Assembly (NCBI GenBank): GCA_016713535.1
Contig: JADJOY010000043.1
Coordinates: forward strand, 1-64,000
Direction: 5' to 3'
DNA from: Deltaproteobacteria bacterium
GTDB lineage: Bacteria; JADJOY01
Length of the DNA: 64,000 nt
Positions 50,888-59,381 of the stretch are shown piece after piece; the stretch's first letter is position 1, and each line of letters starts with the position of its first letter. A program made the translations under genes and the position numbers. The notes under the pieces are model-generated. The model saw only the letters and a program-made list of their open reading frames with translations. It did not search any database and was not told the DNA's origin.

Positions 50888-52690
50888 CTAGCCGGCGCCG
50901 GCGGCCTCGAGCGCGAGCCGCGCGGCGGTGTCCCCGCTCACCAGGCGAACGTGCTCGGGCAGGTCCGGGATCATCGCCGACAGGGAGTTCGCGAGGTTCA
51001 GCCCGCCGTCGCTCGTCATGTAGACGTAGGCGACCGTGCCGCGCGGATACCCGGCCAGCTCCTTCGCCATGTCTTCGGGGCGCAGGTAGAAAGGCGCCAC
51101 GATCCCGCTGCCGCTGCCATCGACACCCCGCCACTCCCGCGGCCGGAACAGCGCGACCGCGCCGCCGTCGGCGCCCGCGAGCACCTTCACCGTCTGGTTC
51201 GCCTTCCATCCGGTGAAGGTCGGGAACATGTACGGCACGTTGACCGGGAAGATGCCGCGGATCACCCCGTTTCGCGCGTACTTCGGTAGGAACGAGCCCT
51301 CGGCCGTCTGCCACGAGGTGAACCACTCCCAGTGGACGGTGCTCGCGGTGCCGAGGATGGTGGCCGCCGCCTCGGTCGCCTCGATGAACTCGTCCTGGAC
51401 GCCGTCGTTCAGCGACGACGGGTACGAGTAGAGGTACCCGCTCGGCGGCAGCATGAAGTAGTCGTGGCCGGTCTCGCGGGTGCGCGCGAAGTACCACTCG
51501 AGGACGTCCGGGGCGAGCCGCGCGAGGTGGGGCGAGATCGACCACGTGATCGGCGCGCACAGCCGCCGATCGCGCTCGCACTCGACGAGTCGGTCGCGGA
51601 GCCACTGGCTCCGCGCGTCCAGGATGTACTGGACGTTGTCGCCGTCGCCGACCACGAACGCGACGTAGGTGTGGGTCGGATCGTAGGCGATCTCCTCGGG
51701 CGGATTGCGCTCGAGCGCACCAGGATCCGTGATCGGCCGCCGCCGCGACGAGAAGAACGAGAGGTTGTTCACGTTGGTCGGGATCGCGCCCATGTTGCGC
51801 GACGCCACACACGACGTCTGCGCCTCGAACAGGTAGCCGCCGAAGACCAGCCACGAGTCCGCGTACCCGTAGACCCCGATCGGCTTCGGCCACGGGTTGC
51901 TGCTGGCGATCTGCTCGAGGAGCGCGTGCTCGTCGGTCGGCGCGATGCAGCCGTTGACGAGGAACACCACGAAGAGCTTCTGCGAGAACACGAAGTCGAC
52001 GAGCGCAGCGTTGATGTCGCGCGTGACCGGCGGCGCCCACACCTCGGGAGCCGACGAGTCGTAGCCCGGGTTGAGCATCGCGAGGCCCGTGGTGTCGTCC
52101 ACGTAGCGCTCGTAGACGTACCGGGTGGCCTCGTAGGGCGTGCTCCGATCCCGGAACTCCACCCGCGCGTCGAACGCCACGTCCTGGCACGCCACGTCCA
52201 TGGACTCGTCGAGCGGCACCGCCTCGAGCGCCGCGCCCACCGTCAGGACGTTCGGAACCAGCGTCTGCTGGTCGGCGTACGAGTAGCGGACGCAGCGCGG
52301 GAAGTCCGCCAGGCACGCGTCGAGGAACGGACCGACGTCGACGGTCTCGTCAGGGACCAGGCCGAGGTCGTCGAGCCAGCGCGAGTCCTTCTCGCTCATG
52401 CGGGTGTAGACCGAGCCGCCGTGGCTCCGGTTGTAGAGGCCGGCGCAGGCTTGCACCGCGAGCTGCACGGGCGGCGCGGTGGCGGGATCGACGGTCACGA
52501 CCCGGAACGCACGCGCCGTGCCGGCTCCGTCGCCGCTCGAGCTGCAACCGAGCGGAGGGCTCGCGAGCACCACCACGACCAGCGCGGCGACGCCCCTCGC
52601 GCGTGGTCCTCGCCGCCACCCCGCCAGGCACGTCGCCGAGGCCGTCGCACGTTGCTCTTCCAGCTCCGGAGCTCGCTCGGGTGACTGCAT
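50888..52690 (-). CDS. GxGYxYP-domain lipoprotein
   Basis: Exported protein of 600 residues. A hydrophobic segment (AALVVVVLASPPLGC) ends in a lipobox Cys followed by Ser-Ser-Ser, so it should be lipid-anchored. The family motif is seen as PPSGYLYSYPS, close to GxGYxYP, and VAFVVGDGDNVQYI and GIFPVNVPYMFPTFTGW are other conserved blocks of this putative glycoside-hydrolase family. ATG 52690 has GGGAGG 7 nt upstream. It is divergent from the flavoprotein gene. Substrate and activity are unknown; members are mostly described in polysaccharide-utilising bacteria. Confidence 0.82.
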   Translation of the reverse strand: MQSPERAPELEEQRATASATCLAGWRRGPRARGVAALVVVVLASPPLGCSSSGDGAGTARAFRVVTVDPATAPPVQLAVQACAGLYNRSHGGSVYTRMSEKDSRWLDDLGLVPDETVDVGPFLDACLADFPRCVRYSYADQQTLVPNVLTVGAALEAVPLDESMDVACQDVAFDARVEFRDRSTPYEATRYVYERYVDDTTGLAMLNPGYDSSAPEVWAPPVTRDINAALVDFVFSQKLFVVFLVNGCIAPTDEHALLEQIASSNPWPKPIGVYGYADSWLVFGGYLFEAQTSCVASRNMGAIPTNVNNLSFFSSRRRPITDPGALERNPPEEIAYDPTHTYVAFVVGDGDNVQYILDARSQWLRDRLVECERDRRLCAPITWSISPHLARLAPDVLEWYFARTRETGHDYFMLPPSGYLYSYPSSLNDGVQDEFIEATEAAATILGTASTVHWEWFTSWQTAEGSFLPKYARNGVIRGIFPVNVPYMFPTFTGWKANQTVKVLAGADGGAVALFRPREWRGVDGSGSGIVAPFYLRPEDMAKELAGYPRGTVAYVYMTSDGGLNLANSLSAMIPDLPEHVRLVSGDTAARLALEAAGAG

Positions 52691-52922
52691 GTCGGAACCT
52701 CCCTCGGAACGGCTTGGTCGAGGCGCCACCCGTCGCGGCGACGGCTCGGCATAGATCACGTCGCGCGATTCGCCAACGGCGATCGGACCGCGAGGTGCGC
52801 TTCCGTCGGGTTGATCGCCCCACCCCGTCGTGTCGTAGGGTGCGACGAGGCTCCTCCGAGGCGCCGCTCGAGTCGAGCCGGCGCACGACCCGGTGGCCAC
52901 CCGCGCACCGGGAGACCCGGCG

Positions 52923-54590
52923 ATGCTCACGACGAACGAAGTGCAGTCGATCCCCCTGCTCGCGGCACTTCCGGCGGCCGAAGCCGAGCGCGTGGCCGGT
53001 CTGGCCGCGGACATCCACCTCGTCGCCGGCGAGCTCGCGGTCCCCGAGGGCGGCGAGCGCGCGCTCTACGCGGTGCTCGAGGGCCGGATCGAGGTCGTGA
53101 AGCTCGTGGACGGCGTCGAGCGCACCCTCGGCTGGCGCATGCCCGGAGCGATCTTCGGCGAGGTGCCGCTCACGCTCGGCACGCCCTTTCCCGGCGGCTA
53201 CCGCGCAGCGGAGCCCTCCCGCGTGCTCCGCCTCGACGCCCAGCAGTACTACTCGGTCATCGCGAACGCACCCGACCTCGCCCTGAAGGTGAGCGCCCTC
53301 GCCCGCGAGCGCATCGGCGGGCTCCAGGGGATCGCCGCCGAGGCCCCCAGGCCACGAGTGACGATCGTCGGTGAGCGCTGGGACGCGGCGTGCGGAGCGA
53401 TGCGCCGCTTCCTCGAGCGCAACGAGATCACGTTCGAGTGGTTCACACCCGACGCCCCGGACCTCGCGAGCCGGTGGCCCGGCGGCCCGCCGCCAGCCGG
53501 GGGCTGCCCCCACCTACGGATGGCGGACGGGACGTCCCTGAGCCGGCCGAGCACGCGCGAGGTGGCCGTGCGGCTCGGCCTCGCGACGCGCCCGGCGCTC
53601 GCCGAGTACGACACCGCGATCATCGGCGGCGGCCCAGCGGGTCTCGCCGCCGCGGTCTACGGCGCATCGGAGGGCCTCCGCACCATCGTGATCGAACGCG
53701 AGGCACCCGGGGGACAGGCCGGCACGTCCTCGCGGATCGAGAACTACCTCGGCTTCCCGAGCGGCGTGTCGGGCGACGAGCTCGCCAGCCGCGCCCTTCG
53801 TCAGGCCCGCCGGCTGGGCGCCGAGATCCTCGTGACGCGATCGGTCGCGGGCTTCGAGCCCGAGTCTCACGAGCTCGTCCTCGACGGTGGCGACGTGATC
53901 CGCGCGCACACGGTCATCCTCGCCACCGGTGTGTCCTGGCGGCGCGTCGCCATCGACGGGATCGATCGGCTGCTCGGCAAGGGCATCTCGTACGGGGCGG
54001 CGCGCAGCGAAGCGCCCGCGACCCACGGCCGCGACGTCTACTTGATCGGCGGCGGCAACTCGGCCGGACAAGCGGCGATCTACTTCGCGAACCACGCGCG
54101 CCACGTCACGCTGGTGGTGCGGGGCGACCGCCTCGAGAAGTCGATGTCCCACTACCTGACCGAGCAGCTCCGCACCAAGCCCAACGTCTCCATCCTGCTC
54201 GGCGCCGAGGTCGGGGCGGTCCACGGCGAGGCCCACCTCACCGCGCTCGACGTGGTGGATCGCGCGACGAGCGCGGTGCGCCATCACACGTGCGAGGCCC
54301 TGTTCGTGTTCATCGGCGCGGAGACCGAGACCACCTGGCTGCCGCCGAGCATCGCGCGCGACGAGCGTGGCTACGTGTTGACCGGGCACGACCTCGTGAA
54401 GGCCGGCCGCTGGTCGCACCACCGCGACCCGTACCTCCTCGAGTCGAGCGTTCCCGGCGTGTTCGCGTGCGGCGACGTGCGCCTGAGCCCGGTGAAGCGC
54501 GTCGCGTCCGCGGTCGGAGAGGGCAGCATGGCGATCGCCTTCGTCCACCAGTTCCTGCAGCTCGAGGCCGGCCCCCGCCCGGCGCGCTGA
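52923..54590 (+). CDS. cNMP-binding / thioredoxin-reductase-like flavoprotein without redox CxxC
   Basis: A 555-residue fusion. Residues 8-125 form a cyclic-nucleotide-binding domain (EGGERALYAVLEGRIEVVKL, then GAIFGEVPL). Residues 140-210 are a short linker domain. The rest is a thioredoxin-reductase fold with FAD motif IIGGGPAGLAAAVYG, NADPH-region YLIGGGNSAGQAA, and FACGDVR at the end. Where true reductases have CATC, this protein reads GKGISYGAARSEA with no Cys pair. ATG 52923 was preferred over GTG 52893. The peroxiredoxin follows 146 nt later. It may sense cyclic nucleotide or NADPH and use a different electron acceptor. Confidence 0.85.
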   Translation: MLTTNEVQSIPLLAALPAAEAERVAGLAADIHLVAGELAVPEGGERALYAVLEGRIEVVKLVDGVERTLGWRMPGAIFGEVPLTLGTPFPGGYRAAEPSRVLRLDAQQYYSVIANAPDLALKVSALARERIGGLQGIAAEAPRPRVTIVGERWDAACGAMRRFLERNEITFEWFTPDAPDLASRWPGGPPPAGGCPHLRMADGTSLSRPSTREVAVRLGLATRPALAEYDTAIIGGGPAGLAAAVYGASEGLRTIVIEREAPGGQAGTSSRIENYLGFPSGVSGDELASRALRQARRLGAEILVTRSVAGFEPESHELVLDGGDVIRAHTVILATGVSWRRVAIDGIDRLLGKGISYGAARSEAPATHGRDVYLIGGGNSAGQAAIYFANHARHVTLVVRGDRLEKSMSHYLTEQLRTKPNVSILLGAEVGAVHGEAHLTALDVVDRATSAVRHHTCEALFVFIGAETETTWLPPSIARDERGYVLTGHDLVKAGRWSHHRDPYLLESSVPGVFACGDVRLSPVKRVASAVGEGSMAIAFVHQFLQLEAGPRPAR

Positions 54591-54627
54591 CCACCCGAGT
54601 GGACGCGGCACGGCGCTGTCCGCCGGA

Positions 54628-54656
54628 TCGACAGTCACCCCCTCGCTGGGTACGAT
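54628..54656 (+). promoter_or_regulatory. Candidate sigma-70 promoter of the peroxiredoxin gene
   Basis: TCGACA (54628-54633), 17 bp, TACGAT (54651-54656), about 80 nt before ATG 54737. It suggests that the peroxiredoxin can be transcribed independently of the flavoprotein gene. Confidence 0.5.
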
Positions 54657-54736
54657 CGAGCGTTCGGAACCCACCGTGAAGGCCCCCGCGCCGGGCCGTT
54701 CGTCCAGCCACGCAACCGAAGGAAGGAACGAGAACC

Positions 54737-55396
54737 ATGTCGCTTCGGATCAACGACACCGCACCGAACTTCACCGCCAAGACCACCCAGGGCACCATCG
54801 ACTTCCACCACTGGATCGGTGACGGCTGGGCGGTGCTCTTCTCTCATCCCAAGGACTTCACGCCCGTCTGCACGACCGAGCTCGGCTACATGGCGAAGAT
54901 CGAGCCCGAGTTCACCCGGCGCAACGCCAAGCTCATCGGGCTCTCGGTCGATCCGGTCGGCAACCACGAGAAGTGGGCCAAGGACATCGAGGAGACCCAG
55001 GGCTCCACGGTCAAGTATCCGATGATCGGCGACGAGGACCTCGCGGTCGCGAAGCTCTACAACATGCTCCCGGCCGAGGAGCCGGGCACCTCCGAGGGGC
55101 GCACCGCCGCCACCAACGCCACGGTACGCACCGTGTTCGTCATCGGGCCCGACAAGAAGATCAAGATGATGCTCACCTACCCGATGACCACCGGGCGCAA
55201 CTTCGACGAGATCCTGCGCGTGCTCGACTCGATCCAGCTCACCGCGAAGCACAAGGTCGCGACCCCGGTGAACTGGAAGAACGGCGAGGACGTCATCATC
55301 GTCCCGGCGGTCTCCGACGAGGACGCGAAGAAGGTGTACCCGGAGGGCTGGAAGACGCTGAAGCCCTACCTGCGGATCGTCAAGCAGCCGAGCTGA
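54737..55396 (+). CDS. Prx6-type (1-Cys) peroxiredoxin
   Basis: Thiol peroxidase reducing peroxides, 219 residues. The peroxidatic Cys45 is in FTPVCTTELG, the Prx6 signature (PVCTTE), and the C-terminal extension of about 60 residues is also typical. No clear resolving Cys is visible: only one Cys is seen in the chain, which fits a 1-Cys mechanism. ATG 54737 is preceded by GAAGGAAGGA. It follows the thioredoxin-reductase-like flavoprotein that lacks its own disulfide, making the pair functionally intriguing. A perfect palindrome ends the transcript. Confidence 0.93.
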   Translation: MSLRINDTAPNFTAKTTQGTIDFHHWIGDGWAVLFSHPKDFTPVCTTELGYMAKIEPEFTRRNAKLIGLSVDPVGNHEKWAKDIEETQGSTVKYPMIGDEDLAVAKLYNMLPAEEPGTSEGRTAATNATVRTVFVIGPDKKIKMMLTYPMTTGRNFDEILRVLDSIQLTAKHKVATPVNWKNGEDVIIVPAVSDEDAKKVYPEGWKTLKPYLRIVKQPS

Positions 55397-55430
55397 AGCC
55401 GCTCGCCCGAGCCGCGGCCTCGACACGGCA

Positions 55431-55462
55431 GATCGCCCCGACCGAGCTCGGTCGGGGCGATC
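55431..55462. terminator. Perfect 32-base palindrome between convergent genes
   Basis: A fully self-complementary sequence with a 16-bp arm beginning GATCGCCCCGACCGAG, so essentially no loop except the central bases. It lies 35 nt after the peroxiredoxin stop and 59 nt from the GreA-like stop on the other strand. It is likely a bidirectional terminator; no T-run is present. Confidence 0.6.
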
Positions 55463-55521
55463 GTGCTCCCGGGCGTCGGGCCTCGCGATCGGATCCGCGG
55501 GCGCGCACCACGCCGTGCCGC

Positions 55522-56085
55522 TCAGGCCACCCAGGTGATCGTGAGCTCGCGCCGTCCGCCGGGTAGATCGACCTCCACCGAGTCGCCGGCCTCGGCGCCG
55601 ACCAGCGCGCGGCCGAGCGGCGACCCGGGCGTCACCGGGCGGATCGAGACCCCGTCCACGTCGAGCGCCTCCCCGCCTCCGCCCGCCACGACGAACACCA
55701 CCGAGATCGAGCCGTCCTGGTCCTCGAGCCCCGCCAGCGCCGAGAGGGCGATCGGATCGTCGGCGCCGAAGGGCCGGAGCGCGAGCACCGCGAGCCGCTG
55801 CGCCTCGGCGCGCAGCCCGACCCTGAGCGCCAGCCCGCGCGCGAGGTAGCTCGCCTCGGTGGAGCGCATGTCCTTCGGGTCCTCGGCACGCGTCTCCTCG
55901 TGGATCGCGCCGGCGTGCGCCGCACGCTGGGAGGTCTCGACGTCGGCGAGCGTGAGCGCGACACGTGCTCGCAGCGCCGCCAGCACCCGCTCCTTGTCGA
56001 TGGAGCGTGCCGAGCCGGGCGGGCGAGCCGGCCCCGGTCCCGCGGCGGCGGACGGCTTCGACGGGCGGCGAGTGCGAGTGGCCAT
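55522..56085 (-). CDS. GreA/GreB C-terminal-like transcription factor
   Basis: A 187-residue protein. A basic/Pro-rich start (TRTRRPSKPSAAAG) precedes a helical region with the HEETRAEDPKDMRSTEASYLARGLA pattern, typical of stand-alone GreA-related proteins. The C-terminal FKBP-like domain ends SPLGRALVGAEAGDSVEVDLPGGRRELTI (written here in pieces: SPLGRALVGAEAGD and VEVDLPGGRRELTI), as in GreA/GreB and Rnk. The canonical N-terminal coiled coil with tip acidic residues is not convincing, so RNA-polymerase cleavage activity is uncertain. ATG 56085. Confidence 0.75.
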   Translation of the reverse strand: MATRTRRPSKPSAAAGPGPARPPGSARSIDKERVLAALRARVALTLADVETSQRAAHAGAIHEETRAEDPKDMRSTEASYLARGLALRVGLRAEAQRLAVLALRPFGADDPIALSALAGLEDQDGSISVVFVVAGGGGEALDVDGVSIRPVTPGSPLGRALVGAEAGDSVEVDLPGGRRELTITWVA

Positions 56086-56196
56086 GGGTGCGGGTCCCGG
56101 TCGACGGTCGGTGCCAGGCGCGGCGCACCGCCGAGGCTCGGTGGAAGCGTGGCATATAACATCGCACCACCAAGCGCCCGAGGAGGCCCTCGCTCG

Positions 56197-57144
56197 ATGA
56201 CACGCCGCCGAAGAGTCACGCTGCTGGCAGCCGCGTGCGCCGCGCTGCTCGCCGCCGTGGCCGTGGTCACGTACCCGGCGATCGGCGGCGCCGCGTACCG
56301 CCTCGACATGGCGCTCGAGAGCGCTGCCTATGGCCTCTCGAAGACCACCGTCGATGGCGGCGACCGCCGGCTGTCGAGCTACGTGGGCGGCCCCGCCGGC
56401 GCACCGCAGGCGGTGGTGATGATCCACGGCTACAGCGCCGACAAGACGGTGTGGCTCCGCTTCGCGCGGCACTTCACCGAGCGCTACCAGGTCTTGATCG
56501 TCGACCTGCCGGGGCACGGCGAGACGCCGTTCGACCCGGCCCTGCGCTACGACACCGCGAGCCAGGGCGAGCGGGTGCTGCGCGCGATGGACTCCCTCGG
56601 GATCCACCGCGCCCACGTGGTCGGCAACTCGATGGGCGGCTTCGTCACGGCGCGTCTGGCGCTCGATCACCCGGACCGGGTCGCGAGCGCGACGCTGGTC
56701 AACGCCGCCGGCGTCACGGCGCCCGAGCCGAGCGACATGGACCGCATGCTGGCGAGCGGGCGGAACCCGTTCCAGATCCACTCGCGAGGCGAGTTCGCCG
56801 ACTTCTACCGGATGACGATGGCGAAGCCGCCCTGGGTGCCGAGGATGGCGCTCGACTTCATGGCCGACCGCTACATGGCCGAGCGTGAGCAACTGGCACG
56901 GATCTTCGCCGACTTCCACGGCGTCGACCTCCTCGACGCTCGCCTCGACGAGCTCCACTTGCCGGTGCTGGTCGTGTGGGGCGCTCAGGACCGGCTGCTG
57001 CACGTCAGCACGGCCGAGCGATGGGTGGCTGGGATCGCGAACGCCCGCAAGGTGATCTACCCCGAGCTCGGCCACATGCCGATGGTGGAGGACCCGGCCC
57101 GCACCGCCCGCGACGTGATCGCGTTCGTCGAGTCCGTTGCCTGA
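56197..57144 (+). CDS. Alpha/beta-hydrolase, lipase-like, N-terminally anchored
   Basis: Serine hydrolase of 315 residues. The first 30 residues form a membrane anchor or uncleaved signal (LLAAACAALLAAVAVVTYPA). The oxyanion region is VVMIHGYSADKTVW, the nucleophile elbow GNSMGGFV, the acid VVWGAQDRLL and the His ELGHMPMVE. The ATG at 56197 has GAGGAGG 10 nt upstream. It resembles Moraxella/Acinetobacter-type lipases and meta-cleavage hydrolases. It precedes the phosphatidylserine synthase by 60 nt; a lipid ester substrate is possible but not shown. Confidence 0.86.
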   Translation: MTRRRRVTLLAAACAALLAAVAVVTYPAIGGAAYRLDMALESAAYGLSKTTVDGGDRRLSSYVGGPAGAPQAVVMIHGYSADKTVWLRFARHFTERYQVLIVDLPGHGETPFDPALRYDTASQGERVLRAMDSLGIHRAHVVGNSMGGFVTARLALDHPDRVASATLVNAAGVTAPEPSDMDRMLASGRNPFQIHSRGEFADFYRMTMAKPPWVPRMALDFMADRYMAEREQLARIFADFHGVDLLDARLDELHLPVLVVWGAQDRLLHVSTAERWVAGIANARKVIYPELGHMPMVEDPARTARDVIAFVESVA

Positions 57145-57204
57145 ACGTTCGCGGCGTTGCCGGTTCACCTCGCGTTCACGAGCGCACGGTAAGCTCGCGT
57201 CATC

Positions 57205-57837
57205 ATGGCGAGACCGAACGGACGGCCGAAGCACTTCACGATGATCCGCGAGTTCCACCTCGCGGACTTCCTGACCCTCGCGAACGGCGCGTGCGGCACC
57301 GGCTCGGTGCTCGCGTCGATGACGTACGCCGCCTCGTCCGCGCGCGGGAGCTTCTACCTCGCCGCGGCGCTCACGCCGATCGCGCTGGTGTTCGACTTCC
57401 TCGACGGGCGTGTGGCGCGCATGCGTCACGAGCACTCGCCGCTCGGGCGCGAGCTCGACTCGCTCGCCGACGTGATCTCGTTCGGGATGGCACCGGCAGC
57501 GCTCGCGTTCGCCGCCGGGATGCGCGGCGGCTGGGACGTCGCCGTGCTGCTCTACTTCGTCGCCTGCGGCGTGAGCCGGCTCGCGCGGTTCAACGTGACC
57601 GCGGAGTCGCTCGCGGAGCCAGGCGGCAAGGTCCGCTACTTCGAGGGCACGCCGATCCCCACCAGCGTCGCGCTGGTCGCGGTGCTCGCCGCCGCGGCCT
57701 GGTGCGAACGGCTCGGATCGAATCTGTGGCTGGGAGTGACCTCGCTCGGGCCGTGCGAGCTCCACCCGCTGGTCGGGATGTTCGCGGTCTCGGGCAGCCT
57801 GATGATCAGCAAGACGCTCAAGATCCCGAAGATCTGA
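57205..57837 (+). CDS. pssA: CDP-diacylglycerol-serine O-phosphatidyltransferase
   Basis: Makes phosphatidylserine from CDP-diacylglycerol and serine in the inner membrane, the first step to phosphatidylethanolamine. The 210-residue protein has the complete CDP-alcohol phosphotransferase motif DG-x2-AR-x8-G-x3-D-x3-D (from DGRVAR to LDSLAD, residues 69-91 approx.) within hydrophobic helices. The type II (Bacillus/most bacteria) PssA form is indicated. No decarboxylase gene lies beside it. ATG 57205; convergent with the SET gene. Confidence 0.9.
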   Translation: MARPNGRPKHFTMIREFHLADFLTLANGACGTGSVLASMTYAASSARGSFYLAAALTPIALVFDFLDGRVARMRHEHSPLGRELDSLADVISFGMAPAALAFAAGMRGGWDVAVLLYFVACGVSRLARFNVTAESLAEPGGKVRYFEGTPIPTSVALVAVLAAAAWCERLGSNLWLGVTSLGPCELHPLVGMFAVSGSLMISKTLKIPKI

Positions 57838-57853
57838 GCGGGCGCGGCCGGGC

Positions 57854-58324
57854 TCAGCCCTCGGGCTGCTCTTCGACCTTGGCGAGGCGCGCGCCGGGGA
57901 AGAGCTCTGGCATCCGCGCGAGCTCGTCGGGATCGATGATCCAGCCGCGGCAGCTCGGCGTCCCGCACGCGCACGGCTCGGCCACCTCGGCGGCGAAGGC
58001 GTAGTCGTACGCGAGCTCGTCGCCAGCACGGATGTCGCGCAGCGCGACGACGTGCGCCCACGGCTCGCCGTTCTCGCGGAAGCCGCCGTCGATCCACACG
58101 TTGGGCTCGCACGAGTGGTTGATCCAGCGAGTCTGGTCGAGCATGTCGAAGTACCAGCGTCCCTCGAGCCACATCACGTAGCGGTCCTCGATGGCGTCGT
58201 CCTCGCTCATCAGCATGCCGTCGACGTCGGTGATGACCTCGCCCTCGGCGAAGTCCCGAGTGGCGACGACGCCGTAACCCTGGATGGGTGAACGAACGAC
58301 GCGAATACCGGCGATGGGGGGCAT
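57854..58324 (-). CDS. Small SET-domain protein (lysine methyltransferase-like)
   Basis: A 156-residue protein that is almost only a SET domain. It starts with the substrate-side GYGVVATRDFAEGEVI, has the S-adenosylmethionine/active-site block RWINHSCEPNVW and the catalytic Tyr block ELAYDYAFA, and ends with a post-SET-like cysteine motif CACGTPSCRGW that could bind zinc. Such small SET proteins occur in many bacteria and are thought to have been exchanged with eukaryotes; targets are mostly unknown. ATG 58324. The adjacent divergent gene is the DsbA-like protein. Confidence 0.88.
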   Translation of the reverse strand: MPPIAGIRVVRSPIQGYGVVATRDFAEGEVITDVDGMLMSEDDAIEDRYVMWLEGRWYFDMLDQTRWINHSCEPNVWIDGGFRENGEPWAHVVALRDIRAGDELAYDYAFAAEVAEPCACGTPSCRGWIIDPDELARMPELFPGARLAKVEEQPEG

Positions 58325-58639
58325 GTGGGAGGCTCGGCTCGAGTGAAGGGTGAACGACGCGAGAACGCCTCGCGTACGGATCGATGTTGTCTCTATCAAA
58401 CCGCGAGCGGCCGAACCAGTCCCTTTCTCGGCGGCCGGTGCCGCGTCGGGCGGCAGCTGCGTGGGCGGGTCGCGCGGCGAGCGGAGGCGAAATGGGCCAA
58501 ACGAAGCCCCATGACCAGCGCGCCCGGCCTCCCGGCTGGCCACGACCCGCTCGCCCGCCCCGCTGGCCACGCAGGAACTCGCCGCCGTCCGAGCTACGCT
58601 CGGCTGCGCGCGCCAGACCTCGTCACGGAGAGCCCAGTC
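58325..58639. other. Divergent intergenic region
   Basis: Separates the SET gene (minus) from the DsbA-like gene (plus). No gene, convincing promoter or strong inverted repeat was recognised in these 315 bases; both neighbouring promoters must lie here. Confidence 0.3.
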
Positions 58640-59326
58640 ATGACCGCCTCGACCGTCGTCACCATCGACCACTTCTCGGACGTGCTCTGCGTGTGGGCGT
58701 ATTGCGCGCAGATCCGCGTCGACGAGCTGCGCGCCAACTTCGGCGACTCGGTGGCAGTTCGTTATCGCTTCATCCCGGTCTTCGGCAGCACCGCGCGCAA
58801 GATCGGCGACGGTTGGGCGAACCGCGGCGGCTTCGCCGAGTACGCAGCGCACGTGCGCTCGGTGGTGGCTCGCTTTCCCCACGTCTCCGTCCACGACGAC
58901 GTCTGGGAGCGGGTGCGCCCGGCCTCGGCCGCGGCTCCTCACCTGTTCCTCGAGGCGGTTCGGATCCTCGAGAGCTCGCCGACGTCCCCACGGGGCGGCG
59001 TGCTCGAGACCGCGGCGAAGGCCGTGCGAGCGGCCTTCTTCCGCGACGCTCGCGACGTCGCGCTGCGCGTCGTCCAGATGGAGATCGCCGAGGCGCTGGG
59101 CCTTCCTCGCGCCCCGATCGAGGCCGCGATGGACGACGGCCGCGCCCACGCCGCCGCCTGCGAGAATCTCGAGGCGCAGACCGCGCAGAAGATCGAGGGC
59201 AGCCCGACCCTGGTCTTCAACGAGGGACGCCAGAAGCTCTACGGCAACGTCGGCTACCGGTTCATCCAGGCCAATGTCGAGGAGCTGCTGCGGGTCCCCG
59301 ACGCGCCGAGCGCGAGCTGGTGCTGA
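58640..59326 (+). CDS. DsbA/FrnE-like thioredoxin-fold protein
   Basis: A 228-residue cytoplasmic protein of the DsbA superfamily. The active-site region is FSDVLCVWAYCAQ: the first Cys of the usual CxxC is present, the second is Ala, and another Cys lies five residues after the first. The cis-Pro block is EGSPTLVFNEG. FrnE and 2-hydroxychromene-2-carboxylate isomerase are relatives; loss of CxxC favours isomerase or glutathione-type chemistry over disulfide exchange. ATG 58640 has GGAGAG upstream. Confidence 0.82.
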   Translation: MTASTVVTIDHFSDVLCVWAYCAQIRVDELRANFGDSVAVRYRFIPVFGSTARKIGDGWANRGGFAEYAAHVRSVVARFPHVSVHDDVWERVRPASAAAPHLFLEAVRILESSPTSPRGGVLETAAKAVRAAFFRDARDVALRVVQMEIAEALGLPRAPIEAAMDDGRAHAAACENLEAQTAQKIEGSPTLVFNEGRQKLYGNVGYRFIQANVEELLRVPDAPSASWC

Positions 59327-59381
59327 GTCCCGCCGTCGACGAGGCCGGCGACCTCGACGCGAACCCGCACGCGATCCGATC

